The position numbers and the translations under genes were made by a program. This document shows, in pieces, positions 8,162 to 18,211 of a stretch of DNA of 64,000 bases. Under the pieces are notes generated by a model. The model was not told the origin of the DNA. It ran no database searches and saw nothing but the letters and a program-made list of their open reading frames with translations. Within the stretch, counting starts at the first letter, position 1, and each line of letters opens with the position of its first letter. The DNA lies in the NCBI GenBank assembly GCA_944800085.1, contig CALYLO010000001.1:1513001-1577000 (forward strand), read 5' to 3'. The stretch is from Paenibacillus melissococcoides. Lineage in GTDB: Bacteria; Bacillota; Bacilli; Paenibacillales; Paenibacillaceae.

Positions 8162-8515
8162 GTATATAATTAATGCCGTAAACTATCCTTCCGCCGAGGA
8201 AAATTCCAACTTTGCGGCCGCCATGGAGATTGAAATCTATGGATTAATTAATCTCGTTAAATAAATCGCAAATACGTCACGGGTGCCCCTATTTCCTGCC
8301 GCGAGTATTGGTATTTGGACGGAGAGCGGCTGACTTGTCCCTCACTAACGGCTGCAAGGCGGCCCATTCGCGACAAAATATCCCGCATAATTCCAAAAAA
8401 AATGAACACCAATAATGGTCGCAGTTGTGGTACGATAGATATGTTTTTTGTCACAGGCCGACCTATTTCGTTGCTGCCGGCGAGGACAAAATGGGCTTGC
8501 CATTTATCTTAAAAT
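8162..8515. other. Intergenic region without a recognisable gene
   Basis: About 350 bases between the split terminator and the nrd promoter. The short open frames here lack ribosome binding sites and protein-like composition. I see no RNA gene or repeat. Confidence 0.5.
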
Positions 8516-8579
8516 TGGTTATTATTCAATAACGGACTATATATAGTATGACTAAATCGATACATACACTATATATTGT
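8516..8579 (+). promoter_or_regulatory. nrdIEF promoter with two NrdR boxes
   Basis: Two boxes, ACTATATATAGT (8536-8547) and ACACTATATATTGT (8566-8579), match the known NrdR-box form and are 32 bases apart, about three helical turns. A plausible promoter is TTGGTA (8516-8521) with TATATA (8538-8543), so the first box overlaps the -10. NrdR, a nucleotide-sensing repressor of ribonucleotide reductase genes, should act here; its gene is not in the window. Confidence 0.8.
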
Positions 8580-8782
8580 AACGGCAAGTGGAGTTCCCTG
8601 ACTAACCAATATTCTATGTTTCTATCATTCTTCGAAGAGCAAGGAGAAGGAAGCGCCAATATCGGGTGCGGTGCATCGGTACATCGCGTCCATCGGCTTC
8701 GGTCTCTTTTCTTTGAGATGTGCTTTTTTTGGTGACTCCAGGCGGCTCTATTTGAAAGATTTCAATGCGACGGAGGGATCAC

Positions 8783-9154
8783 GTGCTTATCGCTTACGAC
8801 TCGAAGACTGGCAACGTGAAGCGTTTTGTCGAGAAGCTGGATATGGAGTGCGTTCGCATATCCGCGGATACGAAGCTGACTGAATCCTTTATTTTGATCA
8901 CGTACACGACCGGGTTCGGACAAGTGCCTCAATCTACGATGCAATTCCTCGAGGAGCATGGCCGCTTGCTGCAAGGAGTCGCTTCCAGCGGCAACATGAA
9001 CTGGGGCGTCCGGTACGGACTGGCGGCCGATCATATTTCTCGATTATTTTCCGTGCCCGTGCTGATGAAGTTCGAGCTCAGCGGCACGAAGAAGGATGTA
9101 GAACAATTTACGCGGGAGGTCCATTACTTTGATACCAAAATGGATACAGCTTAA
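8783..9154 (+). CDS. nrdI: NrdI, flavodoxin-like activator of class Ib ribonucleotide reductase
   Basis: NrdI supplies the oxidant that helps build the dimanganese-tyrosyl radical in NrdF. The protein starts VLIAYDSKTGNVKRFV, with the FMN phosphate loop near residues 7-12, and ends near KDVEQFTREVHYF. I chose the GTG at 8783 because GGAGGG lies five bases before it. An in-frame ATG at 8765 has no such site and would add six unusual residues. The length (123 residues) is normal for the family. The gene overlaps the start of nrdE by 26 bases, which indicates translational coupling. Confidence 0.93.
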   Translation: MLIAYDSKTGNVKRFVEKLDMECVRISADTKLTESFILITYTTGFGQVPQSTMQFLEEHGRLLQGVASSGNMNWGVRYGLAADHISRLFSVPVLMKFELSGTKKDVEQFTREVHYFDTKMDTA

Positions 9155-11219
9155 CAACGAAATTATGGTCCAGAAGGACGGCAAATTCCAATTTGACAAA
9201 GATCGCGAAGCGGCAAAAAGCTATTTCATCGACTATGTTAATCAAAATACAGTATTCTTCCATAATCTTGAGGAAAAGATTCATTATCTGGTAGAGAACG
9301 ACTACTATGAAAAAGAACTGTTCGATCAATACGAATTCAAGGATGTCAAGCGGCTCTACGAATATTTGTACGCGAAGAAGTTCCGCTTCCCGTCGTTCAT
9401 GAGCGCGTTCAAGTTCTATAACAACTACGCCATGAAGACCAATGACGACACGAAGTTCCTGGAGCGCTACGAGGACCGCCTGGCCGTCGTCTCTCTGTTC
9501 TTGGCGAGCGGGGATATCGACAAGGCTTTCGAGTATGCCGAATTGTTGATTTCTCAAGAGTACCAGCCGGCGACCCCGACCTTCCTCAATGCCGGCAAGA
9601 AGCGGAGAGGGGAGCTGGTCAGCTGCTTCCTGCTCGAAGTGGACGATTCGATGAACTCGATCGGATTCTCGATCAACTCGGCGCTGCAGCTGAGCAAGAT
9701 TGGCGGCGGCGTCAGCCTGAATTTGAGCAAAATACGCGGCGCTGGCGAGCAGATCAAAGGGCTGGACGGAAAAGCAAGCGGCGTCCTGCCGGTCATGAAG
9801 CTGTTCGAGGATGCGTTCTCCTACGCGAACCAATTGGGGCAGCGCGACGGCAGCGGCGTCGTCTACTTGAATGTATTCCATTCCGACATTCATGAATTTC
9901 TGGATACGAAGAAAATCAACAGCGATGAGAAAATCCGGATGAAGACACTGTCGCTTGGCGTGGTCGCGCCGAATAAATTTTTTGAGCTGGTGGAGCAGGA
10001 CAAGGATATGTACTTGTTCTATCCGTATACCGTGTACAAGGAATACGGCAAGCATCTGGACGACATGGACATCAGCGAAATGTACGACGAGCTGGTTGAC
10101 AATCCGAATGTCCGGAAGAAGAAAATTGTCGCGCGCGACCTCATTTTGAAGATTGCGCAGATTCAGATGGAATCGGGCTATCCTTACATTATGTTCGTTG
10201 ATAACACGAATGAATATCATGCGCTTAAAGAAATCGGACGCGTCAAGTTCTCGAACCTGTGCAGCGAGATAGCGCAGCTTAGCGAAGTGTCCACGATCAA
10301 CGACTACGGCGTAGAGGATGAGATCCACCGCGATATTTCCTGCAACCTTGGGTCGTTGAACATTGTTAACGTCATGAAGAACAAGCGGATGCGCGGCACG
10401 GTGCACCGCGCGATGGATGCGTTGACCGAGGTGAGCGACCGCAGCAATATCAGCATTGTGCCTTCGGTGGCCAAGGCGAACCGCGAGCTCCATTCCGTCG
10501 GCTTGGGCGCGATGAACCTGCACGGCTTTTTGGCGAAGAACAAGATCGCCTATGAATCGAAGGAAGCGAGAGACTTCGTTCGCACGTTCTTCATGATGGT
10601 GAATTTCTATTCCCTGGAGCGTTCGATGCTGATCGCGCAGGAGCGCGGCGTGACGTTCAAAGATTTCGAGAAAAGCGAATACGCAAACGGCGCGTACTTC
10701 GACCGTTATCTCAATACGGACTTCAGTCCAAAGACGGAGCGAGTGAAGCAATTGTTCGAAGGGCATACGATTCCGACCCTCGAAGATTGGGCCCGCTTGA
10801 AGGAGCTGGTGATGGAGCATGGCTTGTACCATGCGTACCGTCTGGCGATTGCGCCGACGGGTTCGATTTCGTACCTGCAGTCCTCGACGGCGTCCATCGC
10901 GCCGATTACGCAGCGCATCGAAGAGCGCGAATACGGCGATTCGAAGACGATCTATCCGATGCCGTACATTAGCGATGAGAACTACTTCTATTACAAAGAA
11001 GCTTACGATATGGATATGTTCAACCTGATCGACCTGGTAGCCGACGTGCAGGTCCACGTGGACCAAGCCATTTCGACGGTCTTGTTCGTGAAGGATGATC
11101 TGACGACCCGCGATCTGGCGAAGTACTATATCTACGCGCAGAAGAAGGGGCTCAAGACGCTCTACTATACCCGGACGAAAAAGAAAACGATCGACGAGTG
11201 CGTGAGCTGCGTCGTATAA
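9129..11219 (+). CDS. nrdE: Class Ib ribonucleoside-diphosphate reductase, large subunit NrdE
   Basis: It reduces ribonucleoside diphosphates to deoxy forms. Active-site residues are all present: C166 (VSCFLLE), the radical cysteine C378 with its N and E partners (NLCSE), C405 (ISCNLGS), the LYYTRT tyrosine pair and the C-terminal CVSC redox tail. The TTG at 9129 is the likely start. It lies eight bases after GGGAGGT and gives IPKWIQLNNEIM, the expected family N-terminus. The 696-residue length is typical. The gene overlaps nrdI and is followed after 70 bases by nrdF. Confidence 0.96.
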   Translation: MIPKWIQLNNEIMVQKDGKFQFDKDREAAKSYFIDYVNQNTVFFHNLEEKIHYLVENDYYEKELFDQYEFKDVKRLYEYLYAKKFRFPSFMSAFKFYNNYAMKTNDDTKFLERYEDRLAVVSLFLASGDIDKAFEYAELLISQEYQPATPTFLNAGKKRRGELVSCFLLEVDDSMNSIGFSINSALQLSKIGGGVSLNLSKIRGAGEQIKGLDGKASGVLPVMKLFEDAFSYANQLGQRDGSGVVYLNVFHSDIHEFLDTKKINSDEKIRMKTLSLGVVAPNKFFELVEQDKDMYLFYPYTVYKEYGKHLDDMDISEMYDELVDNPNVRKKKIVARDLILKIAQIQMESGYPYIMFVDNTNEYHALKEIGRVKFSNLCSEIAQLSEVSTINDYGVEDEIHRDISCNLGSLNIVNVMKNKRMRGTVHRAMDALTEVSDRSNISIVPSVAKANRELHSVGLGAMNLHGFLAKNKIAYESKEARDFVRTFFMMVNFYSLERSMLIAQERGVTFKDFEKSEYANGAYFDRYLNTDFSPKTERVKQLFEGHTIPTLEDWARLKELVMEHGLYHAYRLAIAPTGSISYLQSSTASIAPITQRIEEREYGDSKTIYPMPYISDENYFYYKEAYDMDMFNLIDLVADVQVHVDQAISTVLFVKDDLTTRDLAKYYIYAQKKGLKTLYYTRTKKKTIDECVSCVV

Positions 11220-11289
11220 GTTGAATAAGTCGTATCAGTCGGAGCCTTATAAATTGCAGATGTTGCAGATATAGAAGGAGAATTCGTCG

Positions 11290-12285
11290 ATGAAAAATTT
11301 TGAAGCAGTGAACTGGAACCGGCCCGAATCGGATTATATGGAAATGCTGTGGACGCAAAATACGTCCCAGTTCTGGCTGGATACCGAGATTCCGATCTCG
11401 AAGGACCTGAAGTCGTGGTCCAAAATGACCGAAGACGAGAAGCTCGCCTACATGCATGTGCTTGGCGGCCTCACGCTGCTGGATACGGAGCAGGGGAATG
11501 TGGGCATGCCGGTCATCGCCCAGCACGTGGAAGGCAAGCAGAAAAAAGCGATTCTGATCTTCCAGGCTGCGATGGAAGAGATTCACGCGAAGAGCTACAG
11601 CACGATTTTCACGACCGTGGCCAGCACGGCCATGATCGACGAGACGTTCGACTGGGTGAAGGAGAACAAGCATTTGCAGAAGAAGACCGCGATCATCGAT
11701 GGTCTGTACAAAGGCATTCAAGACAATGAGCCGGTCAGCCTGTACAAGGCCATGGTCGCCTCCGTCTTCCTGGAGAGCTTCTTGTTCTACTCCGGTTTCT
11801 TCTATCCGCTGTACTTGGCCGGACAAGGCAAAATGGTCGCCAGCGGGGAGATCATCAAGCTGATCATCCGGGACGAGAGCGTTCACGGCGTCTTTGTAGG
11901 CTTGCTGGCGCAAGAAATCTACAACAAGCAGAGCGCGGCCATGCAGCAGGAGCTGTCCCGATTTGTGCAAGATCTGCTGATCGAGCTGTATGAGAACGAG
12001 CTGGAGTATACGGAGCATCTGTATGATGCGATTGGACTTACGCATGAAGTGAAGAAGTATATTCGCTATAACGCCAACAAAGCGCTCATGAACCTGGGCT
12101 TTGAGCCGCATTTCCCGGAAGAGGAAGTCAATCCGGTCGTGCTGAACGGCATTCGCACCGAGACGAGCACGCATGATTTCTTCTCGACGAAGGGCAGCGG
12201 TTATCAGAAGGGGAAAGTGGAGCCTTTGCAGGACAAAGACTTTGCGATGCTGAACGATCGCGTGAATCAGTCGGAGATTTTCTAA
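11290..12285 (+). CDS. nrdF: Class Ib ribonucleoside-diphosphate reductase, small subunit NrdF
   Basis: The 331-residue protein carries the dinuclear metal ligands in EEIHAKSYS and RDESVHGVF and the hydrophobic core [14 protein letters not shown] around the radical site. It generates the tyrosyl radical that NrdE uses. The start [16 protein letters not shown] is typical, with GAAGGAG ahead. It is the last gene of the operon and is followed by a terminator. Confidence 0.96.
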   Translation: MKNFEAVNWNRPESDYMEMLWTQNTSQFWLDTEIPISKDLKSWSKMTEDEKLAYMHVLGGLTLLDTEQGNVGMPVIAQHVEGKQKKAILIFQAAMEEIHAKSYSTIFTTVASTAMIDETFDWVKENKHLQKKTAIIDGLYKGIQDNEPVSLYKAMVASVFLESFLFYSGFFYPLYLAGQGKMVASGEIIKLIIRDESVHGVFVGLLAQEIYNKQSAAMQQELSRFVQDLLIELYENELEYTEHLYDAIGLTHEVKKYIRYNANKALMNLGFEPHFPEEEVNPVVLNGIRTETSTHDFFSTKGSGYQKGKVEPLQDKDFAMLNDRVNQSEIF

Positions 12286-12303
12286 CGAACAAAAGTGGTT
12301 GTG

Positions 12304-12385
12304 GCACCCTTCAGTACGAGGGCGGACGAAACGGGGAGCGGACGAAGCCGCCGGCTAATCCGCTGCCTGCTGAGGGTGCTTTTTT
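12304..12385 (+). terminator. nrd operon terminator
   Basis: GCACCCTTCAG (from 12304) pairs with CTGAGGGTGC (12370-12379), followed by six T. The loop is long (over 50 bases) but the outer stem and T run are clear. Confidence 0.65.
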
Positions 12386-12551
12386 ATGCCGCGCCGCGGG
12401 CAGTCGCCTGTGTACCGCGATGACTGCTCCCGTGCGTCCTGCAATGTGTTGCTGTACCGTTTATTGTACAGCGTTCGTGCTGCACACTCATGCACCCTGC
12501 TCAGCTCTGCGTCGCTGCGGTTTCAAGTTGCTCAATCCGGTTTGCTAGCTT

Positions 12552-12766
12552 GGAACAGCGACATAGCTCCCAAAAAATGCTGCAAATCTGCAGTATTCTC
12601 ATGATCATGTCTGCAGCTAAGAGGGAATCCTGCAAGAGTGCAGCAATTTCAGGTCGAACGCTTAAAAAGAGGAGAAGATCCGCGAAAATGATGCCGATTT
12701 GCAGCAATTCCATTGCGTTGAAGCTCAAATCGCGAAAAATGATGTAGAAACGCAGGAATTTACTTT
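12552..12766 (-). repeat. Dispersed TGCA-rich repeat, copy 2 (reverse orientation)
   Basis: It contains CTGCAAATCTGCAG, GGAATCCTGCAAGAGTGCAG and GCCGATTTGCAGCAATTCC in the order expected for the reverse complement of copy 1. It is nearly identical to the next copy over about 200 bases, which suggests local duplication. Confidence 0.75.
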
Positions 12767-12840
12767 TCCACCTCCCGCCATACCACCATTCGCAATCAAC
12801 AAGTCAAATAGGGAACCCACCGCACGCCAAAATCCAAATT

Positions 12841-13061
12841 GGAACAGCGGGCAAAGCGCCAAAAAAATGCTGCAAATCTGCAGTATTCTCGTAATCACGT
12901 CCGCGCCTTAGAGGGAGTCCTGCAAAAGTGCAGCAATTTCAGACCTATCACTTAAAAAGAAGAGAAAATCCGCGAAAATGATGCCGATTTGCAGCAATTC
13001 CATTGCGTTGAAGCTCAAATCGCGAAAAATGATGTAGAAACGCAGGAATTTACTTTTCCAG
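12841..13061 (-). repeat. Dispersed TGCA-rich repeat, copy 3 (reverse orientation)
   Basis: The same blocks as copy 2, offset by about 290 bases. The two copies differ by scattered substitutions, mainly around the segment after CTGCAGTATTCTC. No coding potential is seen between or within them. Confidence 0.75.
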
Positions 13062-13126
13062 CCTCCCGCGAAGCCAACACTCGTCATCAACTAGTCAAAA
13101 AGGGAATCCCCACGCCCGCATAATCC

Positions 13127-13153
13127 AAAAAAAGCCGGCATGACGCCAGCTTT
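13127..13153 (-). terminator. brnQ terminator
   Basis: On the minus strand, AGCTGGC-gtcat-GCCGGCT is followed by seven T (the A run at 13127-13133 on the plus strand). Confidence 0.75.
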
Positions 13154-13186
13154 ATCAGAAGGTGCTGTATTTTGGTTTACTGCAGC

Positions 13187-14548
13187 TTACTCTTTGTATT
13201 GCGAAGCCGGGGCAGCGGCGCGTCCGCGATTCCATATCGCTCCGATGGCCCATCCAATAAGCCAGCCGATTATCCCGCCTGCTATCGCTGGAATGACCCA
13301 GCCGATTCCCTGCTTATACAAAGGAAGGTGCTTGAGCAACTCCGTAACCTGTTCTACCGGGACTTTGGCCTCCTTCAGTCCGTCAAATAAGCTGATGAGC
13401 ACGGTGCCGATGAGCGCTCCGGCATAGACGGACGTGCGCCCGCCGAACAAGCTGTGGCCCAAGGACATCAACAGCAGCACAATCGCTACCGGGTAGATGA
13501 CCAGCAGCACCGGAACAGATACCGACAAAATAGTATTTAATCCCAGATTGGCTACCAACAAGCCCACTAGGCAGGTCAAAAATGCGACTTGATTATAACT
13601 GAGCCGGCTGAATAAAGTGGAAAAATACTGGCTGCAAGCCGATACGAGCCCGATGCAGGTCGTCAGGCAGGCGAGCGTTACAATGACGGCCAACAACAGT
13701 AATCCGGACTGTCCAAATAGTTTTTGGACGATTTGCGTTAACAGTTGTCCTCCGTTTTGCGCATAGCCGAACTCGGTTACACTCGTCACTCCGAGCCATC
13801 CCAGCGCCGCATAGACGAGCGACAAGCCCAAGCCCGCGATGAGGCCTGCTTGAATCGCGGATTTCGTTATCGCGCGTTTGTCCTGAACTCCTTGATCGCG
13901 AATCGAGTTAATGACGATGATGCCGAACGCGAGCGCGGCGATCGTATCGAGCGTCAGATAGCCTTCCATAAATCCTTTGACGCCGGGCGAAGCCGCATAT
14001 TCCTTGATCGCAGGCTGCGCTTCTCCAAGCGGGCTCATCATCGCGGAGACGAAGAGCGCCGCGATGGAGAGGAGCAGCAAGGGCGTAAGAATCTTCCCGA
14101 CACGATCCACCAATTTGGATGGATTCAAGCAGAGCCAATAGACGAGAACAAAGAACGCGAGCGTATAAGCCAGCAACACCCAACCGTCTGCTTGGAGCGG
14201 ATCGGGCAAAAAGGGACGAATTCCCATCTCGAAGGACACATTCGCTACGCGCGGAATTCCCATAAAAGGCCCGATCGACAAGTAGGCGATAATGGCAAAC
14301 AGGATGCCGAACTTCGGATGCACCCGTCCCGCGAGATGCTGCACGTCACGTCCTGTCATGGCAATCGCGATGACGGCGAGCAGCGGCAAGCCAACGCCGG
14401 TTACAATGAAGCCCAGGATGGCGACGGCGAAGTTGTCTCCAGCCTGCTGCCCCAAAATCGGCGGAAAGATTAAGTTCCCCGCGCCAAAAAATAACGAAAA
14501 AAGCATGAGTCCCACGAAAAATACGTGGCTTTTCGATAGTGATTTCAT
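13187..14548 (-). CDS. brnQ: Branched-chain amino acid carrier BrnQ (LIVCS family)
   Basis: A 453-residue protein with about 12 hydrophobic helices, starting MKSLSKSHVFFVGLMLFSLF and the family motif FGAGNLIFPP. It imports leucine, isoleucine and valine with sodium or protons. AGGAGG lies about eight bases before the ATG. A T-box leader directly upstream indicates induction when a charged branched-chain tRNA is scarce. The length and helix count are normal. Confidence 0.95.
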   Translation of the reverse strand: MKSLSKSHVFFVGLMLFSLFFGAGNLIFPPILGQQAGDNFAVAILGFIVTGVGLPLLAVIAIAMTGRDVQHLAGRVHPKFGILFAIIAYLSIGPFMGIPRVANVSFEMGIRPFLPDPLQADGWVLLAYTLAFFVLVYWLCLNPSKLVDRVGKILTPLLLLSIAALFVSAMMSPLGEAQPAIKEYAASPGVKGFMEGYLTLDTIAALAFGIIVINSIRDQGVQDKRAITKSAIQAGLIAGLGLSLVYAALGWLGVTSVTEFGYAQNGGQLLTQIVQKLFGQSGLLLLAVIVTLACLTTCIGLVSACSQYFSTLFSRLSYNQVAFLTCLVGLLVANLGLNTILSVSVPVLLVIYPVAIVLLLMSLGHSLFGGRTSVYAGALIGTVLISLFDGLKEAKVPVEQVTELLKHLPLYKQGIGWVIPAIAGGIIGWLIGWAIGAIWNRGRAAAPASQYKE

Positions 14549-14586
14549 CTTTTCTTCCTCCTAGATATCTTGACGCATTTGTACCC

Positions 14587-14852
14587 AAACGCAAAAAATC
14601 CGCCCCTCCTTACAGGGACGGATTGTGATCCGCGTTACCACCCATTTTCACGGCGAAGGCTCTTATCGTTCCCGCACCATGCAGCTCAACACGTATTGAT
14701 ATATCATACGAATTCCGGATAACGGTGGAAGTCCGTCGCAGCTTACTCGGGTTCAGCCGCGCTTCTCGGAGATGACCTTCAGTTATGAGCCGAACGTTGG
14801 CTTGCAGCATACACCAACTCTCTGGGGATCGGGATTCATAGCTTACTCTTCT
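14587..14852 (-). promoter_or_regulatory. T-box riboswitch upstream of brnQ
   Basis: On the minus strand the T-box core GGGTGGTAACGCG (plus strand 14633-14645) is followed by a terminator, AATCCGTCCCT paired with AGGGGCGGATT then T6 (14592-14623). Stem I elements GACGAGAAGAGTAAGC and AGAGAGTTGGTG lie near 14850-14810, and CCGAGTAAGCTGCGACGG near 14750-14733. The specifier lies around 14771-14780 (GAAGGTCATC). GTC (Val) or ATC (Ile) are the likely readings; I cannot decide between them without folding. Either fits a branched-chain carrier. Confidence 0.9.
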
Positions 14853-15138
14853 CGTCCATGAAATTTACGCCAAGTGATTTGTTATCTATTTTCACATATT
14901 ACCATGGAGTTTGTCTACGCACAATATTTCACAAAATATTCCTGGCAGGCTCATCCCTATTATCCCCCCCTGCTGTATGAAACTGTCAAAGCGAGAAGAG
15001 AAGTTGCCGCTCCTCACTCTAAAGTTTCGAAATATTGCGGTTATATTCGAAAATGCGTCCATGCGGATGACTGCGGGTGTATACTCGGAAGCAGCACAGG
15101 AATTCAAAATTACGACACAAAGGGGAACCGTTTTTGGC

Positions 15139-16525
15139 ATGACGACGAAAAAATTCAATCTGGATTTGGATAGGGAAGAACGAATGAGCATCGGAGACTA
15201 TCTGCTGGAACAAATCAATGACTATATGGGGAGCATCCGCGGAGTCCGAGTCTCGCCTGAGCTTGATGTGGATGCGATCGTTGAGTTTGCGCGGAAATTA
15301 TCGTTTGAGCATCCTGTCAGCGCACAGGAGGCGATTGATCATATTGTGGAGGCCCAACTACATGGGAATTATGGCGGACACGGTTACCGCGGCGTTCAAT
15401 CCGCAGCTTGCGGCGTGGAGCCATGCGCCCATAGCGGTCGAAATCGAGTATTACGTCCTGAAAGAAATCGCCGCCAAATTCGGTTATTCCGCCGAGACGG
15501 CAGACGGGACCTTCACGACGGGGGGAGCGGAGGCCAATCTGACGGCCGTCCTGACCGCATTGATCCATCATTTTCCGTCCTATGGCAAGGAGGGGCTAAG
15601 GACGCTCAAGGCGCAGCCCGTGATGTACGCATCTGCGGAGAGCCACCATTCCCTGGTGAAGGCTGCGCGTTCTTGCGGTCTCGGAACCGATTCGCTCCGC
15701 ATCATTCCGGCGGACTCGCAATTACGCATGAATGTCCATGCGCTTCAGCGGCAGATCGCGGCGGATCGCGCCGCCGGATATGCTCCGTGTCTCCTCATCG
15801 GGACGGGGGGCACGACCGGAGCCGGAGCGATTGATCCGATTGGCGCGCTTGCGGATGTGGCTGAGGATGAAGGACTGTGGCTGCATGTGGACGCGGCATA
15901 TGGCGGAGCCTGCGTGTTTGCGCCAGAGCTGATGGAGCAGCTTCGTGACATTCGGCGGGCCGACTCGATTACCTTCGACGCGCATAAATGGATGTCTGTT
16001 CCGATGGGAGCGGGAATGTATTTGACGCGTCATCGCGATGTTCTGCATCGAGCGTTCAGCATCACGGCCGATTATATGCCGAAGGAAGGGGCTGGCCTGG
16101 ACCGAGTTGATCCGTTCACCCATTCGATTCAATGGTCACGAAGATTTATCGGTTTGAAATTGTATTTATCGCTGGCGACGGCGGGCTGGGAAGGCTACCG
16201 CAGGGTGGTGCGGCACCAGGCCGGGATGGGGGATCGCTTGCGTCAGGAGCTGACGCGCTCGAATTGGACGGTCGTCAATGATACCGCGCTGCCCGTCGTA
16301 TGCTTTACGGATATCCGTGTCCCGGCAGAGGATCGATCGAAGTTCGTATCGTTCATCTGTCAAGAGGTATTGCGTTCCGGGCAAGCCTGGATATCCGTCT
16401 ACGAGATGAACCGGGAACCGGCGCTGCGGGCTTGCATCACGAACTATGAGACGACAGAGGAAGATATTATCGCGCTGGTGGGGCTGCTCAATAGCGCGAG
16501 GGCACAGATGATGAACGAAAAATAA
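15139..16525 (+). pseudogene. PLP-dependent group II decarboxylase gene with a frameshift
   Basis: Two frames together give one protein of about 460 residues. The first (from ATG 15139) runs MTTKKFNLDLDREERMSIGD through AQEAIDHIVE. Near 15350 the sense passes to the frame containing RPNYMGIMADTVTAAFNPQL. Catalytic features are intact: H in ESHHSLVKA, D in WLHVDAAYGGA and the PLP lysine in FDAHKWMS. This is the glutamate/aromatic/aspartate decarboxylase superfamily; the substrate is unclear. A shift this early would remove function unless it is a sequencing error. It has its own terminator at 16548. Confidence 0.8.
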
Positions 16526-16547
16526 AGATAATAAAAAGTAATACCAG

Positions 16548-16590
16548 GAATCGACTTGTACGGCCGCTGCCGCAGAGTCGATTCTTTTTT
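16548..16590 (+). terminator. Rho-independent terminator after the decarboxylase
   Basis: GAATCGACT (16548-16556) pairs with AGTCGATTC (16576-16584), followed by six T. Confidence 0.85.
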
Positions 16591-16769
16591 GATCCTGGCC
16601 GGGGGGGAGGACGGGAGCCGCGCGGAAAATCCGTTTTGAAGCAGACATAATCCGTTCATCGGTGGCTGGCGTCCGATTTCTCGTCTAGCATGAAAGGGAG
16701 CGTGTGCCATGTAAAGCAGCGAAGGAAGCATGACGGTGCATAGAAAGATGGGAAAGGAACGATGTAAAG

Positions 16770-17585
16770 ATGACTCGAGTTCGATTCAGTATATTTTTTT
16801 GCGTGTTCGTGGCGATGGTCGGGTTGATGATTATCGCCCCCGTGATGCCCCCGCTGATCCGTGAGTTGGGGCTGAGCGAGACGCATTCGGGCCTGATTAT
16901 TTCGCTTGGATCGGTCGCCATGGCGGTGATGGCGCCGGAGTGGGGGAGATGGAGCGATGTGCGGGGCAGGAAGCCGGTCATCTTGCTGGGCTTCCTCGGC
17001 ATGTTCATCAGCTACGTGCTGTTCACGGCGACGATGTACGCCGGCTTGTCCGGGCTGATCAGCGGCGGGCTGCTGGTCGCGCTGCTCATCGTGGCGCGCG
17101 GCCTGGTCGGCCTGTTCATTCCGGCCGTTCCCTCCGCCGCGCAGGCGTATATGGCGGACATCACGGATGAGCAGGGCCGCTCGGCAGGAATGGCTCTGAT
17201 CGGCGCCGCCAATGGCATGGGCCTCGTGCTTGGCCCGGCGATTGCCGGGGCGTTCGCGCTTATCGGCCTGATCTGGCCGCTGTATATTGGCGCGCTGCTG
17301 CCGCTTATCGCGATTGTCGTCGCCCTGATGCTGATTCCGGCGCACAAGGCGAAGGTTCAGGCCAAGCCTCCGAAGGTGAACCCGTTCCAACGCGGTCTTC
17401 GCCTGTACTTATTGGCCGGACTGGCGACAATGCTCAGCATCGTCACCTTGCAAGTGGTCGGCGGCTTCTATTTTCAGGATCAGTTGTCGATGACGACGCA
17501 GGAGACCGCGCGGATGTTGTCCATGGGCTTGATGGTGAGCGGGGTGGCGATGATTGTTACGATTCATCTGAAGTTGATTGTATGA
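16770..17585 (+). pseudogene. MFS transporter truncated by an IS3-family element
   Basis: The first 265 or so residues are a good major facilitator protein: about seven or eight helices, the loop-2 motif GRWSDVRGRKPVIL after helix 2, and PAVPSAAQAYMAD. MFS proteins usually have about 400 residues and 12 helices. The frame ends at TIHLKLIV, whose last codons come from the adjoining IS sequence. The other half of the gene is not found beyond the IS, so a deletion accompanied the IS. Half a transporter is not expected to work. Confidence 0.85.
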
Positions 17586-18038
17586 TACGAAGTATATTGA
17601 AAACCTCTGTCACTATGGAGAAGTGGAGTCACTCCCGGGTTCACTCCTGTAAGCCTTCTTCACTGTATCCATGACGAGTTTATTATTGTTGGAGTGGCTT
17701 AACACCCATGAAACTATGGAGTTATCGTATACATCAACAATAGCGCTCAGATAGGCTTTACGACCGTTCCCGTACTTCAATTCTGTGACGTCCGTACACC
17801 ACTTCGAATTAGGAGAATCCGCTTGAAACTCACGGCTCATCACATTTTCAGCCACATGTATTTCGGAAGCTTTCACGTCGTTTGGCCGTTTCTTACGAAT
17901 CACAGCCTTCAATCCAAGAGCACGCATGATTCGATAATAACGCTTTTTGTTGTAATTCTTTTTAAGTTTTCGATTCAATTGTGTACGGATCTGACGATAG
18001 CCAAGTCCCCCCTTCCGCTTGTCATGGCGAAGTTTCAC
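17586..18038 (-). pseudogene. IS3-family transposase OrfB, truncated and frameshifted
   Basis: An rve-type integrase core is visible: SKWCTDVTELKYGNGRKAYL with the first catalytic D and AIVDVYDNSIVSWVLS with the second. Near 17640 the frame breaks (YRSEPGSD). The expected HSDRGFQYTS appears one frame over and then stops at the deletion joint, so the catalytic glutamate region is lost. Confidence 0.85.
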
Positions 18039-18211
18039 TTCCTTGGCCAGCGAAAGAATTTCAAGTTCTCTGGTGGATGGTTTCCATCTCAGCCATTTAT
18101 AATAGGCAGACCTGGCGACTCCGGCGAGCTTACACAGCTTCGTAATAGCATAGCCTTTCTCAAAGTTCAGTTCTTGAATAGCTTGATATAAGTCTGCATG
18201 TCGAACTAAGG

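Noticed and set aside
9108..11066. 652-codon frame antisense to nrdE
   Set aside because: It is a mirror of nrdE codon structure (Arg/His/Val-rich), has no ribosome binding site and matches no family; nrdE is certain.
13745..14473. 242-codon frame antisense to brnQ
   Set aside because: Composition and position are those of a shadow frame; brnQ has a ribosome site, T-box and terminator.
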